From NCBI GenBank assembly GCA_035631615.1, contig DASQIK010000016.1, positions 65,249 through 129,248 on the forward strand: a DNA stretch of 64,000 nt, written 5' to 3'. This DNA is from UBA5189 sp035631615 (GTDB lineage Bacteria; Chloroflexota; Limnocylindria; Limnocylindrales; CSP1-4). Shown here piece by piece: positions 53,821 through 62,223 of this stretch. How positions within the stretch are numbered: position 1 is the stretch's first letter; each line of letters starts with the position of its first letter. Below the pieces are notes generated by a model. The model ran no database searches. It worked only from the letters and a program-made list of their open reading frames with translations, and had not been told where the DNA came from. The position numbers were made by a program, and so were the translations under genes.

Positions 53821-55157
53821 GCCGGCGCAGCGTCCTCGGTTGCCGAGGTTGCCGACCCTGCGGGGGCGGCCGCCGGCGCCTGCTGGAACCGCTGCTCGAG
53901 GCCGAGGTTCCGGACCGACGGCGACAGGAGCGAGCCGAGTGCAAGGAGGGCCATCCCGCAGCCGGCGACGATCATCGTCCCGTCCACGCTGAGCTGGACC
54001 GCGGCGCCCGCGACGAACATCGAGAGCGGAATCAGCCCGACGGAGCCCGTGATCATCAGGCTCATCACGCGACCCATGAGCTCCGGCGGGATGCGGCCCT
54101 GGATCCAGGTGATCCCGAGCAGGTTGCCAACGCCGAGCGCCGTCCCGGAGATCCCGATGACGAGGGCCGCCAGGAGCGTCGTGTGCACGAACGCGATCGC
54201 CGCGACGCCGAGGCCGGCGACCGCGAGCGTCCCGATCACGATCGGGCCGAGCCAGGCGCCTCTCGGCGCGGGCAGGATCGAGGCGATGATCAGGCCCAGG
54301 AGGGACCCGCCGCCGAACGCGGCCATGACGATCCCGAAGCCAGCCGCGCCCTCCGGGAGCCGCGAGTAGGCGATGAACGGCATGCCGACCTCGAACGGCC
54401 CGACGATGAACAGGTTGCCGGCAAGGCTCACCACGATCACGGCGCGCAGGCCGGGCGAGCTCCAGACAAAGCGGACGCCCTCCCGGATCGACTCGAGGAT
54501 GGACCCGTGCTCCTGGGCGTTGTGCGCCCGCGGGCGGATCAGCCAGAGCGTGACGAGCGAGGCGAGGAAGGTCGCCGCGTCGAACAGGAGCGCGATCCCG
54601 ATGCCGCCATCCGTCGCGCCGGCGCTGCCCGACCCCAGCGCCGCGATCACGACCCCGGCGATCGCCGGCCCGACGAGGACGGTCGCCTGCGCGGTGCCCT
54701 GGACGATGCCGTTGGCCCGCTGGAGCTGGTCACCCTCGACCAGCTCGGGCACGATCGAGGTCTGGGCCGGGAAGAAGAACGCATCGGCCACCCCGAACAC
54801 CAGGGCGAAGGCGTAGAGCATCCAGAGCTGGGCGGCGCCGGCCAGGACGACCAGTCCGAGGGCCGTGACGGCGACCAGGCGGACGGCATTCGAGCCGAGC
54901 ATCACCCGGCGCGGCGAGAACCGGTCCACGGACACACCGCCGACGATCATCAGGAGCGCACGTGGCACGGCCATCAGCGCCAGCACGCCGCCGAGCGCCA
55001 GGGCGCTGCCGGTCAGGACGAGGGCGAGCCATGGCAGGGCGATCAGCGCGAACTGGTCGCCGAGCGACGAGATCGCCTCGCCGGTCCAGAGGAGCCGGAA
55101 GTCGCGGACGCCAAAGGGCGAGCGAGAGGTGGTCGCGGGTGCGGTGGTCGTGGTCAT
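53817..55157 (-). CDS. MFS exporter (EntS/MFS_3 type), first of pair
   Basis: A 446-residue, 12-span protein: FRLLWTGEAISSLGDQFALIAL, GGVSVDRFSPRRVMLGSNAV, TSIVPELVEGDQLQRANGI and WIQGRIPPELMGRVMSLM, with a short Ala-rich C-terminal tail. AGGAG eight bases before the ATG gives a conventional start, unlike most genes here. It follows a 60-residue ORF and a promoter flanked by two TTTCGAAA palindromes, so the pump is probably induced through a repressor not encoded nearby. Confidence 0.88.
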   Translation of the reverse strand: MTTTTAPATTSRSPFGVRDFRLLWTGEAISSLGDQFALIALPWLALVLTGSALALGGVLALMAVPRALLMIVGGVSVDRFSPRRVMLGSNAVRLVAVTALGLVVLAGAAQLWMLYAFALVFGVADAFFFPAQTSIVPELVEGDQLQRANGIVQGTAQATVLVGPAIAGVVIAALGSGSAGATDGGIGIALLFDAATFLASLVTLWLIRPRAHNAQEHGSILESIREGVRFVWSSPGLRAVIVVSLAGNLFIVGPFEVGMPFIAYSRLPEGAAGFGIVMAAFGGGSLLGLIIASILPAPRGAWLGPIVIGTLAVAGLGVAAIAFVHTTLLAALVIGISGTALGVGNLLGITWIQGRIPPELMGRVMSLMITGSVGLIPLSMFVAGAAVQLSVDGTMIVAGCGMALLALGSLLSPSVRNLGLEQRFQQAPAAAPAGSATSATEDAAPA

Positions 55158-55201
55158 GCGAGGTCTCCTGCTGCCGTGGTCATGGTGACCTGCGGCGCGG
55201 A

Positions 55202-55384
55202 TCAGCGGGCGGCAGCGCTCAGGCGGCGAGGCGCGGGCGCCCAGCCGAGCAGCGAGCTGAGCGTCGTCGCGATCGAGCGCGTGGGCCGGCCGGCATCGCG
55301 GGCGGCCTGGGCGTCGCGGAGCTCGGTGCCGATCTGGCGGAGCTCGGCGAGGCGATGGTCAAGGTTGACTTGCGAGGCGAGCAT
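55202..55384 (-). CDS. small protein leading the efflux operon
   Basis: A 60-residue basic, helical protein (LDHRLAELRQIGTELRDAQAARDAG) with no recognised family. AAGGGGG eight bases before the ATG and its position between the regulated promoter and the MFS gene support it being real. It could be a small regulator or partner of the pump, or a leader ORF. Confidence 0.55.
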   Translation of the reverse strand: MLASQVNLDHRLAELRQIGTELRDAQAARDAGRPTRSIATTLSSLLGWAPAPRRLSAAAR

Positions 55385-55425
55385 GTTCCGGTCCCCCTTC
55401 GTGGTGTGCGGTTGATTGGCGGACT

Positions 55426-55452
55426 ATGGCATAGGTACTTTCGAAATGTCAA
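55426..55452 (-). promoter_or_regulatory. promoter of the efflux operon
   Basis: TTGACA (55452-55447) with CATAGT 18 bases on as the likely -10 box. Confidence 0.6.
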
Positions 55453-55467
55453 TACCAAGTTTCGAAA
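55439..55467. promoter_or_regulatory. pair of TTTCGAAA operators
   Basis: Two 8-bp palindromes TTTCGAAA at 55439-55446 and 55460-55467, 21 bases apart (two helical turns). They flank the TTGACA of the efflux promoter. The layout suits a dimeric repressor binding cooperatively. Confidence 0.65.
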
Positions 55468-55522
55468 AGTGATAGCACATGGTTCTTTCGCGCCGGTCCT
55501 GCGGTCCGACCGCCGGCTGTGT

Positions 55523-55528
55523 CACGAT
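55523..55528 (+). promoter_or_regulatory. -10 box of ftcD-hutI
   Basis: CACGAT, six bases before ATG 55535; weaker than most. Confidence 0.45.
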
Positions 55529-55534
55529 CTCGGC

Positions 55535-56503
55535 ATGCTCGTGGAGTCGGTCCCGAACTACTCGGAGGGGCGACGCCTCACCGTTGTCGATCGGCTCGCG
55601 GCGGCCGCTCGCGGGACTCCCGGGGCGTACCTGCTCGACCGGACGAGCGACGCCTCCCACAACCGCTCGGTGCTGACCCTCGCCGGCGACGCGCCGGCGG
55701 TGGAGCGGGCGCTCGAGGCCACGATCGCAACGGCGATCGAGTCCATCGACATGGAGCGACACACGGGCGCGCACCCGCGGATCGGGGCGGTCGACGTCAT
55801 CCCGTTCGTGCCGCTCGGCTCGACGACGATCGAGGATTGCGTGGCGCTGGCCCGGTCATTCGGGGCACGGGTCGCGGACCGGTTCGGGCTGCCGGTCTAC
55901 CTGTATGCGCGCGCGGCGACCCGCCCGGACCGCGTGCGGCTCGCCGACGTTCGCCGTGGCGGCTACGAGGCGGTCCGCGACGAGATCGGCGATCCGGCGA
56001 TGGACCGGCGCCCGGACTTCGGGCCGGCGGCGACGCATCCCCGGGCCGGTGCCGTCGCGGTCGGCGCCCGGCCGTTCCTGATCGCCTGGAACATCAACCT
56101 CGACTCGAACGACGTCGAGGTGGCCAAGCGCATCGCCAGGCAGGTGCGGGAGTCGGGGGGCGGCCTGCCCGCGGTCCAGGGCAACGGCTTCATGATCGAG
56201 GAGCTCGACGCCGCCCAGGTGTCGATGAACCTGCTCGACTTCGCCACGACCCCGATGTGGCGCGTCTACGACGAGGTCGCCCGGCTGGCGGACACGGAGG
56301 GCGTCGGAATCCGCGAATCGGAGCTGATCGGGCTTGCGCCGCAGGCGGCGCTGGATGGCGTCGCCGTGCACGCCGGCGCCGATCCGGCGGCCGGCCCGGA
56401 GGCGAGATTCGCCGCTGCCGCCGGCTACCTGCGGCTGCGCGACGCCAGCCCGCTGATGGTGCTCGAGGAGCGGCTCGCGGCGGCGCGCGCGTCGGCCGGC
56501 TGA
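55535..56503 (+). CDS. ftcD: glutamate formimidoyltransferase
   Basis: A 322-residue enzyme beginning MLVESVPNYSEGRR, the family signature. ERHTGAHPRIGAVDVIPFVPLG and NLDSNDVEVAKRIARQVRESGGG are also diagnostic. It transfers the formimino group of N-formimino-glutamate to THF, giving glutamate and 5-formimino-THF. Animals and some bacteria fuse this domain to the cyclodeaminase; here that part is the separate fchA gene 13 kb away. It leads a two-gene operon with hutI. Confidence 0.94.
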   Translation: MLVESVPNYSEGRRLTVVDRLAAAARGTPGAYLLDRTSDASHNRSVLTLAGDAPAVERALEATIATAIESIDMERHTGAHPRIGAVDVIPFVPLGSTTIEDCVALARSFGARVADRFGLPVYLYARAATRPDRVRLADVRRGGYEAVRDEIGDPAMDRRPDFGPAATHPRAGAVAVGARPFLIAWNINLDSNDVEVAKRIARQVRESGGGLPAVQGNGFMIEELDAAQVSMNLLDFATTPMWRVYDEVARLADTEGVGIRESELIGLAPQAALDGVAVHAGADPAAGPEARFAAAAGYLRLRDASPLMVLEERLAAARASAG

Positions 56504-56514
56504 TCGAGCCGCCG

Positions 56515-57882
56515 ATGGGCCTGCGCCTGATCCAGGGCGGGCGCTCCACGGATGGCGCGCCGGGCCTGCTCATCGAGCATGCCGCGGAGGTCGCGACGAT
56601 GGCCGGCGGGATCCGCCTCGGCGTGCGGATGGACGACCCGGCACTGCTCGTCGCGCCGGGTGGCGATCCCCGACACGAGGCGGCGCCCGCGGTCGCGTGC
56701 TGGGAGGGCCGGATCCTCGCGGCTGGACCCCGCAACGACCTGCTCAGGGCGATCGAGGGGAGCAACTACCCGATCCCACGCTTCGCCAGGCTCGACGCGG
56801 GCGGCGGCACGGTGACGCCGGGCCTGATCGACCCGCACACCCATCTCCTGTTCGGCGGCTCGCGCGAGGGCGAGCTGGTCCTTCGCCAGCGCGGCGCCGA
56901 CTACCTCGAGATCCTGCAGGCCGGCGGCGGGATCCTGTCGACCGTGGCCGCGACCCGCGCGGCCACCGACCAGCAGCTCGCCGACCACGGCCGCCGCTGG
57001 CTGGGCGAGATGCTCGCCCACGGCACGACCACGATCGAGGCCAAGTCCGGGTACGGCCTCGACCTGCCGACCGAGCTCCGCCTGCTCGACATCGCGTACG
57101 AGCTCGGCAAGGAGGGCCCGGTCGACGTGCTGCCGACGTGGCTCGGCGCCCATGCCGTCGCGCCCGAGTTCCGCGGCCGCCCCGACGGCGCCGAGGCGTA
57201 CGTCCGGTACCTGCTCGAGGAGCAGCTCCCCGGCGTCGTGGCCCAGGGCCGAGCCAGGTTCGCGGACGTGTTCTGCGAGCGCGGCGTCTTCAACCCGGCG
57301 CAGTCCCGCCGCATCCTCGAGGAGGCCGCCCGGCTCGGGCTCGCCTCGCGGCTGCACGCCGACGAGCTGGCGCCCAGTGGCGGAGCGGAGCTCGCGGCCG
57401 AGATCGGTGCGCTTTCGGCCGACCACCTCGCGGTCCCCTCCGACGCGGGTGTCGATGCGCTCGCCGCCGCGGCCGCCGCGGGACATCCCGTCATTGCGGT
57501 CGTCCTCCCGGCGACGACCTGGTTCCTCATGCACGACGAGGTCGCGCCGGCGCGCCGATTCATCGAACGCGGGATTCCGGTCGCGCTGGCGACCGACTTC
57601 AACCCCGGAACGTCACCAACCGCGAGCCTGCCGCTGGTGATGACGGTCGCCTGCCTCGAGCTGAAGCTCACGCCCTCGGAGGCGCTCGCGGCGGTGACGA
57701 TCAATGCCGCCGCGGCGCTCGGGCTCGCCGACGAGCTCGGCTCGATCGAGACCGGCCGCCACGCCGACCTCGCGATCTGGAACGTTCCCACGCACCGCCA
57801 GATTCCGTACTGGCCCGCCGCGGACCTCGTCCGCGCCGTCATCAAGCGGGGTCGCGTGGTCCTGGAGCGCGCCCCGGCCTAG
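56515..57882 (+). CDS. hutI: imidazolonepropionase
   Basis: A 455-residue metal-dependent amidohydrolase opening 4-imidazolone-5-propionate to N-formimino-L-glutamate. Metal ligands and signatures are LIDPHTHLLFGGSREGELVL, AGGGILSTVAATRAA, KSGYGLDL, RLHADELAPSGGAELA and ALATDFNPGTSPT. It is longer than the usual 400-410 because of an N-terminal extension of about 45 residues. The ATG at 56515 was used; a CTG at 56500 overlapping the ftcD stop as CTGA is an alternative in line with other couplings. Its stop shares CTAG with the next, convergent gene. Confidence 0.94.
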   Translation: MGLRLIQGGRSTDGAPGLLIEHAAEVATMAGGIRLGVRMDDPALLVAPGGDPRHEAAPAVACWEGRILAAGPRNDLLRAIEGSNYPIPRFARLDAGGGTVTPGLIDPHTHLLFGGSREGELVLRQRGADYLEILQAGGGILSTVAATRAATDQQLADHGRRWLGEMLAHGTTTIEAKSGYGLDLPTELRLLDIAYELGKEGPVDVLPTWLGAHAVAPEFRGRPDGAEAYVRYLLEEQLPGVVAQGRARFADVFCERGVFNPAQSRRILEEAARLGLASRLHADELAPSGGAELAAEIGALSADHLAVPSDAGVDALAAAAAAGHPVIAVVLPATTWFLMHDEVAPARRFIERGIPVALATDFNPGTSPTASLPLVMTVACLELKLTPSEALAAVTINAAAALGLADELGSIETGRHADLAIWNVPTHRQIPYWPAADLVRAVIKRGRVVLERAPA

Positions 57883-58550
57883 ACCTTGCCGCGGGACTCC
57901 AGGAGGACGGTGGTCGTCTCCTGCGGGAGGGTCGAGATCGTGACCGAGAGCTTGGGCTGGGCGGTGGGGTCGCCGCCCATCTCGTGGAAGAACTTGCCGA
58001 CCGCCTCGACACAATCCGCGTCGTCGGCGCAGACGGGCATCGCGATGACGAGCTTGGGGTCCAGCTGGGCGATGAGCGCCGCCGTCTTCGTCGCCGTCAG
58101 CGAGCCGCCGACCGGCACGCACGCGATGTCGACCGGCCCGATGTCGCCGAGCTCCTGCTGCCCGAGCAGGTGGCCGACGTCGCCCAGGTGGATGGTGTGG
58201 AGCCCGTCGAGCTCGACGACGAAGGCCGTTCCGTCGCCGCGCTGCTCGCCCCTTGCTTCGTCGCGGTAGGTCCGGACCCCGGTCAGGAGGACGTCGCGGA
58301 CCTCGTACTCGCCCGGTCCATCCACGCTGAAGGAGCTCTCGAGGCTGGTCGGCAGGACCGTCCTGCCGTCTCGCGTTCGCTTGCCCTTCGCCTTCGCGAG
58401 CGGCGCGTCGTCGGCGTGGCTGTACGTGGCGATGTCACCGGTGATCCCGCGCCCGGTCGGCCCAACGATGGACTGGTACGCGTCAGCGACCACGACGGCG
58501 TCGCGCCCCCGCAGCCGCACGCACGTCCCGCCATACCAGGTGATCTCCAT
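57879..58550 (-). CDS. MBL-fold metallo-hydrolase, UPF0173-like
   Basis: A 223-residue protein of metallo-beta-lactamase fold: ITWYGGTCVRLRGRDAVVVAD, ATYSHADDAPLAK, GPGEYEVRDVLLTGVRTYRDE, IHLGDVGHLLGQQELGDIG and PVDIACVPVGGSLTATKTAALI. The HxHxDH motif is reduced to SHADD, as in the non-canonical members that act on nucleotides or have lost activity. Function unknown. CAGAAT six bases before ATG 58550 is its -10 box. Confidence 0.82.
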   Translation of the reverse strand: MEITWYGGTCVRLRGRDAVVVADAYQSIVGPTGRGITGDIATYSHADDAPLAKAKGKRTRDGRTVLPTSLESSFSVDGPGEYEVRDVLLTGVRTYRDEARGEQRGDGTAFVVELDGLHTIHLGDVGHLLGQQELGDIGPVDIACVPVGGSLTATKTAALIAQLDPKLVIAMPVCADDADCVEAVGKFFHEMGGDPTAQPKLSVTISTLPQETTTVLLESRGKV

Positions 58551-58556
58551 CGCCCG

Positions 58557-58562
58557 ATTCTG
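58557..58562 (-). promoter_or_regulatory. -10 box of the MBL-fold gene
   Basis: CAGAAT, six bases before ATG 58550. Confidence 0.55.
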
Positions 58563-58695
58563 TCACACGTGACGCACCGCCCGATTGCGTGAAACAACCG
58601 AACGACAACCAGCCGCCCACGAGAAACCCTCTCTGGCTGATGGCTTGCAGCGGGGGCACAGGGCCAAGGTCCGGCAGATCGCGGTCGTCGAAGGC

Positions 58696-58739
58696 AAAAA
58701 GAAGACCGGGAGCGCCTGCCCAATCGGCGCCCCCGGTCG
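58696..58739 (-). terminator. intrinsic terminator without an upstream gene
   Basis: On the minus strand a 13-bp stem, GACCGGGGGCGCC with GGCGCTCCCGGTC (one mismatch) and a 9-base loop, is followed by TTCTTTTT. No annotated minus-strand gene lies upstream before argS at 60160. Confidence 0.7.
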
Positions 58740-58875
58740 GAGGGAGGGAGGATGGAACCTCGAGGGTTCGGTCCGAGGAGGACACTAGATGTCAGGTGTT
58801 CAGACGCAGCCCGCCAAGCGATTAAGAAACGCCAACGCGTCCGAAGGTCCCGGCGACGGCGGCCTGCGGGGCCGG

Positions 58876-58881
58876 TACGAT
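58876..58881 (+). promoter_or_regulatory. -10 box of the lipoprotein peptidase gene
   Basis: TACGAT, nine bases before ATG 58891. Confidence 0.5.
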
Positions 58882-58890
58882 CGCGAGCCG

Positions 58891-60156
58891 ATGCCTCCGA
58901 ACACCCTCCGTCGCGCGCTCGCGGTTGCGCTGGCCTTCGTGGTCGCCGCGTGCAGCGCGACGACTCCGACCGCCCCGGCGGCGACCCTGGGACCGACGCC
59001 ACCGTCGGCGACCGCCGCCCCACCGACGCCGACCCCGATCCCCAAATCGGCGGCGGAGCAGTACGCGGCGATTCGCGCCCAGGTCGAGCAGATCCGCGGC
59101 CTCCAGCCGACCGGCGACGTTGCCCCGGTGACGATCGACGAGACCCAGCTCCGGGCCAACCTCGGCGCCGAGTTTGATGCGTCGAACACCGCGGCCGACA
59201 TCAGGAATGCCGAGGACGAGCTGATCACCCTCGGGCTGCTGCCCAGAGGCTCGTCCCTCAAGGCCCTGACGCTGGATCTCGAGGCCGGCCAGGTCGCCGG
59301 CTATTACTCGCCCGAGAAGAAGCAGCTGTTCGTGGTCAGCCGCTCGGGTGGCCTCGGCGGCGCGGAGCTCGTGACGTACGCCCACGAGTTCACCCATCAG
59401 CTCCAGGACCAGCGGCTCGACCTCCAGGGGCTCGCGCTCGACGTCCACGATCAGGCCGATCGCTCGCTCGCACGCCTCGCGCTGGTCGAGGGTGACGCCA
59501 CCTCCGTCCAGAGCACGTGGATGACCGAGAACCTCAGCGCGCAGCAGCTCGGGCAGGTCATGAGCGCGGCCATGGACCCGGCGGCCCTCAAGGCCCTGTC
59601 GGATGCGCCGCGCTATCTCCGGGAGACGGCGCTCTTCCCGTACAACGACGGGTTCGCGTTCGTCACGGGGCTGATCGCGCAGGGCGGCTATGCGGCCGTG
59701 AACGCCGCGTTCAAGGACCCGCCCGCCTCGACCGAGCAGATCCTCCACCCGGCGAAGTACCAGCAGCACGAGGCGCCGATCGTCGTGCATCTGCCGGCGA
59801 AGCTTGCCTCGACCCTTGGGCCTGGCTGGTCGATTGCCGCCGAGGACACGCTCGGCGAGGAGGTCATCAAGATCTGGCTCGAGCAGGTGCTGTCGGCGCC
59901 CGACGCCGCGGCCGGCGCCGCCGGCTGGGGCGGCGATCGCCTCGCGCTGCTGCGCGGCCCCAACGGCGCCGTCTCAATCGGCCTGCGGACCGAATGGGAC
60001 ACCCCGGCCGACGCGGCGGAGTTCCTGGCCGCCGCGGTCAAGACCGAGGCCGGGCTCGGCCTGCACGCAAGCGCCCAGAGCGTGGCGGGCTCGACCGTGG
60101 TCACGATCGCGATCGGCGACGGCAGCGCGGTCCTCGCGGCTGCGCTGGCGAAGTAG
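58891..60156 (+). CDS. lipoprotein with zinc-metallopeptidase motif
   Basis: A 421-residue lipoprotein. The signal peptide RRALAVALAFVVAAC gives a Cys near residue 21, then a Pro/Thr/Ala linker to about 55. The core holds VAGYYSPEKKQLFVVS and the zinc-binding HExxH in TYAHEFTHQLQDQ, with LVEGDATSVQSTW downstream, where a third ligand Glu is expected. It should be an envelope-anchored protease acting outside the cytoplasm; its substrate is unknown. ATG 58891 was chosen over GTG/ATG at 58789 because it gives the lipobox at the right distance. Confidence 0.83.
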   Translation: MPPNTLRRALAVALAFVVAACSATTPTAPAATLGPTPPSATAAPPTPTPIPKSAAEQYAAIRAQVEQIRGLQPTGDVAPVTIDETQLRANLGAEFDASNTAADIRNAEDELITLGLLPRGSSLKALTLDLEAGQVAGYYSPEKKQLFVVSRSGGLGGAELVTYAHEFTHQLQDQRLDLQGLALDVHDQADRSLARLALVEGDATSVQSTWMTENLSAQQLGQVMSAAMDPAALKALSDAPRYLRETALFPYNDGFAFVTGLIAQGGYAAVNAAFKDPPASTEQILHPAKYQQHEAPIVVHLPAKLASTLGPGWSIAAEDTLGEEVIKIWLEQVLSAPDAAAGAAGWGGDRLALLRGPNGAVSIGLRTEWDTPADAAEFLAAAVKTEAGLGLHASAQSVAGSTVVTIAIGDGSAVLAAALAK

Positions 60157-60159
60157 CGG

Positions 60160-61857
60160 CTACATCGCCTCGGGCGCGGAGATCCCGAGGAGGCCGAGGG
60201 CGTTCGCGAGTGAGATTCGCGTCGCATCGACGAGGGCCAGCCGCGAAGCCGAGCGCGCCGGCTCGTCGAGATCCACGACGCGGGCGTCGCGGTAGAAGGC
60301 ATGGAACGCCGTGGCGAGCTCGGTCGCGTAGGTCGTGACGCCCTGGGTCTCCTGTGCCGCGGCCGCGTCCTCGACGACCTCGGGCAGCCGCGCAACGATC
60401 AACGCAAGCGCGCGCTCCTCGGCGCCGGCGAGCGCGCCCGCCAGGGATGGTGCGGCGGCGAGCCCGGCCGCGGCCGCCTTGCGGAGGATCGCGGCAATCC
60501 GCGCGTGCGCGTACTGCACGTAGTAGACCGGGTTCTCGCTCGACTGCCGCCTGGCGACCTCGATGTCGACGTCCATGTTCACGTTGGCGCCGCGGCTCGC
60601 GAAATACCAGCGCGCCGCGTCTGCGCCGAGCTCGGCGAGCAGGTCGTCCAGCGCGATGAACGTGCCTGCGCGCTTCGACATGGACAGCTCCTGGCCGTTC
60701 TCAACGAAGTGCACCCAGCCGGTCAGGATCATCTCGACGGCCGACTTGTCGAAGCCCATCGCCTCGGCGGCGTTGCGCACTCGCGCGACGGTCCCGTGGT
60801 GATCCGCGCCCCAGATGTAGATCAGGTGGTCGAAGCCGCGGCTGAACTTCTCGGTCACGTAACCGATGTCGTACGCGAAGTAGGTCAGTGAGCCATTCGA
60901 GCGGATCACGACGCGGTCCTTGTCGTCACCGAACGCCGTCGAGCGGAACCACGTCGCACCGTCGAGCTCGTACAGGTGCCCACCCTCGCGCAGGCGCGCG
61001 ATCGCGCGCTCGACCCAGCCGTTCGCGGTCAGGCTGCCCTCGGAGGTCCAGACGTCGAACCTGACGCCCAGTGCGGCGAGCGAAGCCTCGATGCCCGTCC
61101 GGATCCGATCGGAGGCCCACTTGCCGGCCGCCCAGGTGCGGGCTTCCTCCGCCGGGACGTCGGCACCCGGCGTGGACAGTGCCTCGGGCAGCTCCGGCGC
61201 GAGCTCGACCACGTACTCGCCGTGATAGCCGTCCTCGGGGATCGGGCGGCCCTCGCGGATGGCCAGGATGGAGGCGCCCAGGTTGCGGACCTGCGCCCCG
61301 GAGTCATTGAAGTAGTACTCGCGCGTCACCCGCTGGCCGCCCGCCTCGAGGACGCGCGCCAGCAGGTCCCCGACGAACGCGCCCCGGGCGTTCCCGACGG
61401 TCAGCGGGCCGGTTGGGTTGGCCGAGACGAACTCGACGTTGACGTGGCGCGTCGGAGCGCCGGCCGCGTCGCTGTGCGCGCGGCCCCAGGCCATCGGTTC
61501 GGCGCGCGCCGCATCGACGACCGCCTCGATCGCCGCATCGGAGAACCGGAGGTTCAGGAAGCCCGGCCCTGCGACCTCGACCGTCGCGATCGACCGGCCG
61601 GCACCGTAGGCCGCGACCTCACGGAGTGCGTCCGCGATAACAGCGGCGATCGCTGCCGGCGCCATGCGCAGCGGCCGAGACAGGCGAAGGGCGAGATTCG
61701 CCGCGACGTCGCCGTGCTCGGGCTTGGCCGGCCGGCTGACCTCGATCTCGGCGGCACGGGCCTCGGGGTCGTCCGGCAGCCGGCCGGAGGTGATGGCGCG
61801 CTCCAGGGCCGCCTCGACGGCGTCCCGAGCGAAGCCCCGGAGGGTGGTCGTGTGCAT
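60160..61857 (-). CDS. argS: arginyl-tRNA synthetase
   Basis: A 565-residue class I synthetase. It has an N-terminal Add-1-like domain, then VEFVSANPTGPLTVGNARGA where ArgRS normally has LHVGHxRG. Both His of the HIGH motif are replaced, by Thr and Asn. EYYFNDSGAQVRNLG and WGADHHGTV are typical, and the second signature reads LSMSKRAG. The DALR anticodon domain is C-terminal (YVQYAHARIAAILRKA). It charges tRNA-Arg in the cytoplasm. ATG 61857 lies six bases after TACCAT. Confidence 0.94.
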   Translation of the reverse strand: MHTTTLRGFARDAVEAALERAITSGRLPDDPEARAAEIEVSRPAKPEHGDVAANLALRLSRPLRMAPAAIAAVIADALREVAAYGAGRSIATVEVAGPGFLNLRFSDAAIEAVVDAARAEPMAWGRAHSDAAGAPTRHVNVEFVSANPTGPLTVGNARGAFVGDLLARVLEAGGQRVTREYYFNDSGAQVRNLGASILAIREGRPIPEDGYHGEYVVELAPELPEALSTPGADVPAEEARTWAAGKWASDRIRTGIEASLAALGVRFDVWTSEGSLTANGWVERAIARLREGGHLYELDGATWFRSTAFGDDKDRVVIRSNGSLTYFAYDIGYVTEKFSRGFDHLIYIWGADHHGTVARVRNAAEAMGFDKSAVEMILTGWVHFVENGQELSMSKRAGTFIALDDLLAELGADAARWYFASRGANVNMDVDIEVARRQSSENPVYYVQYAHARIAAILRKAAAAGLAAAPSLAGALAGAEERALALIVARLPEVVEDAAAAQETQGVTTYATELATAFHAFYRDARVVDLDEPARSASRLALVDATRISLANALGLLGISAPEAM

Positions 61858-62223
61858 CCCGGCATGGTACCGACGGCGCGATCCGGCCCGGTCGGCGGAG
61901 ACGCGCATGCGTGTCACCGACCAGACAGGCGGTGCGTCCGGTACCAATCGAAACGCACCGGCCCATGACCAATGGCGCTCCAAGTTCGACCAAACGCACC
62001 AGTTTCGTGGGGCGGACTGCGGCGGAGACGTCCGACGCGGTGGGGTTTATGGGGGGGTAGAAGTACTAGACGACCCATGGACCTTCGAGCACACTTCGGC
62101 CCCGGTCGACCCGAACCAGGGTCGCGGGACTTCGAAACAGGGGTTCCTCGGTACTCCCCAACGAAGCGAAATCATCCAAGGTCCGGTCCATTGTTTCGGG
62201 ATAGCGGAGGGAACCACTCGAGG
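61858..62223. other. intergenic region, argS to surface protein
   Basis: Apart from the argS -10 box at its left end and a GGAGG 13 bases before the right-hand gene I see no feature. Poly-G stretches near 62052-62058 and scattered AT-rich words give no clear promoter. Confidence 0.5.
61864..61869 (-). promoter_or_regulatory. -10 box of argS
   Basis: TACCAT, six bases before ATG 61857. Confidence 0.6.

Larger units (their letters stand above)
58551..58890. other. intergenic region with an orphan terminator
   Basis: Both flanking genes start here and point outward. Several open frames cross it, but none has a start signal or recognisable product. The hairpin at 58702-58739 and the promoters at its two edges are the only structure seen. 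Confidence 0.5.

Noticed and set aside
55181..55200. GGTCATGGTGACC near the efflux gene start as a third end of the palindromic element family.
   Set aside because: The palindrome is shorter (GGTCA-N3-TGACC), lacks the CTTTTCC arm and has no partner nearby.
58589..58825. Plus-strand ORF starting MKQPNDNQPP in the 58.6 kb gap.
   Set aside because: It has no promoter or ribosome site, becomes Arg/Ser/Pro-rich, and runs through the terminator hairpin.
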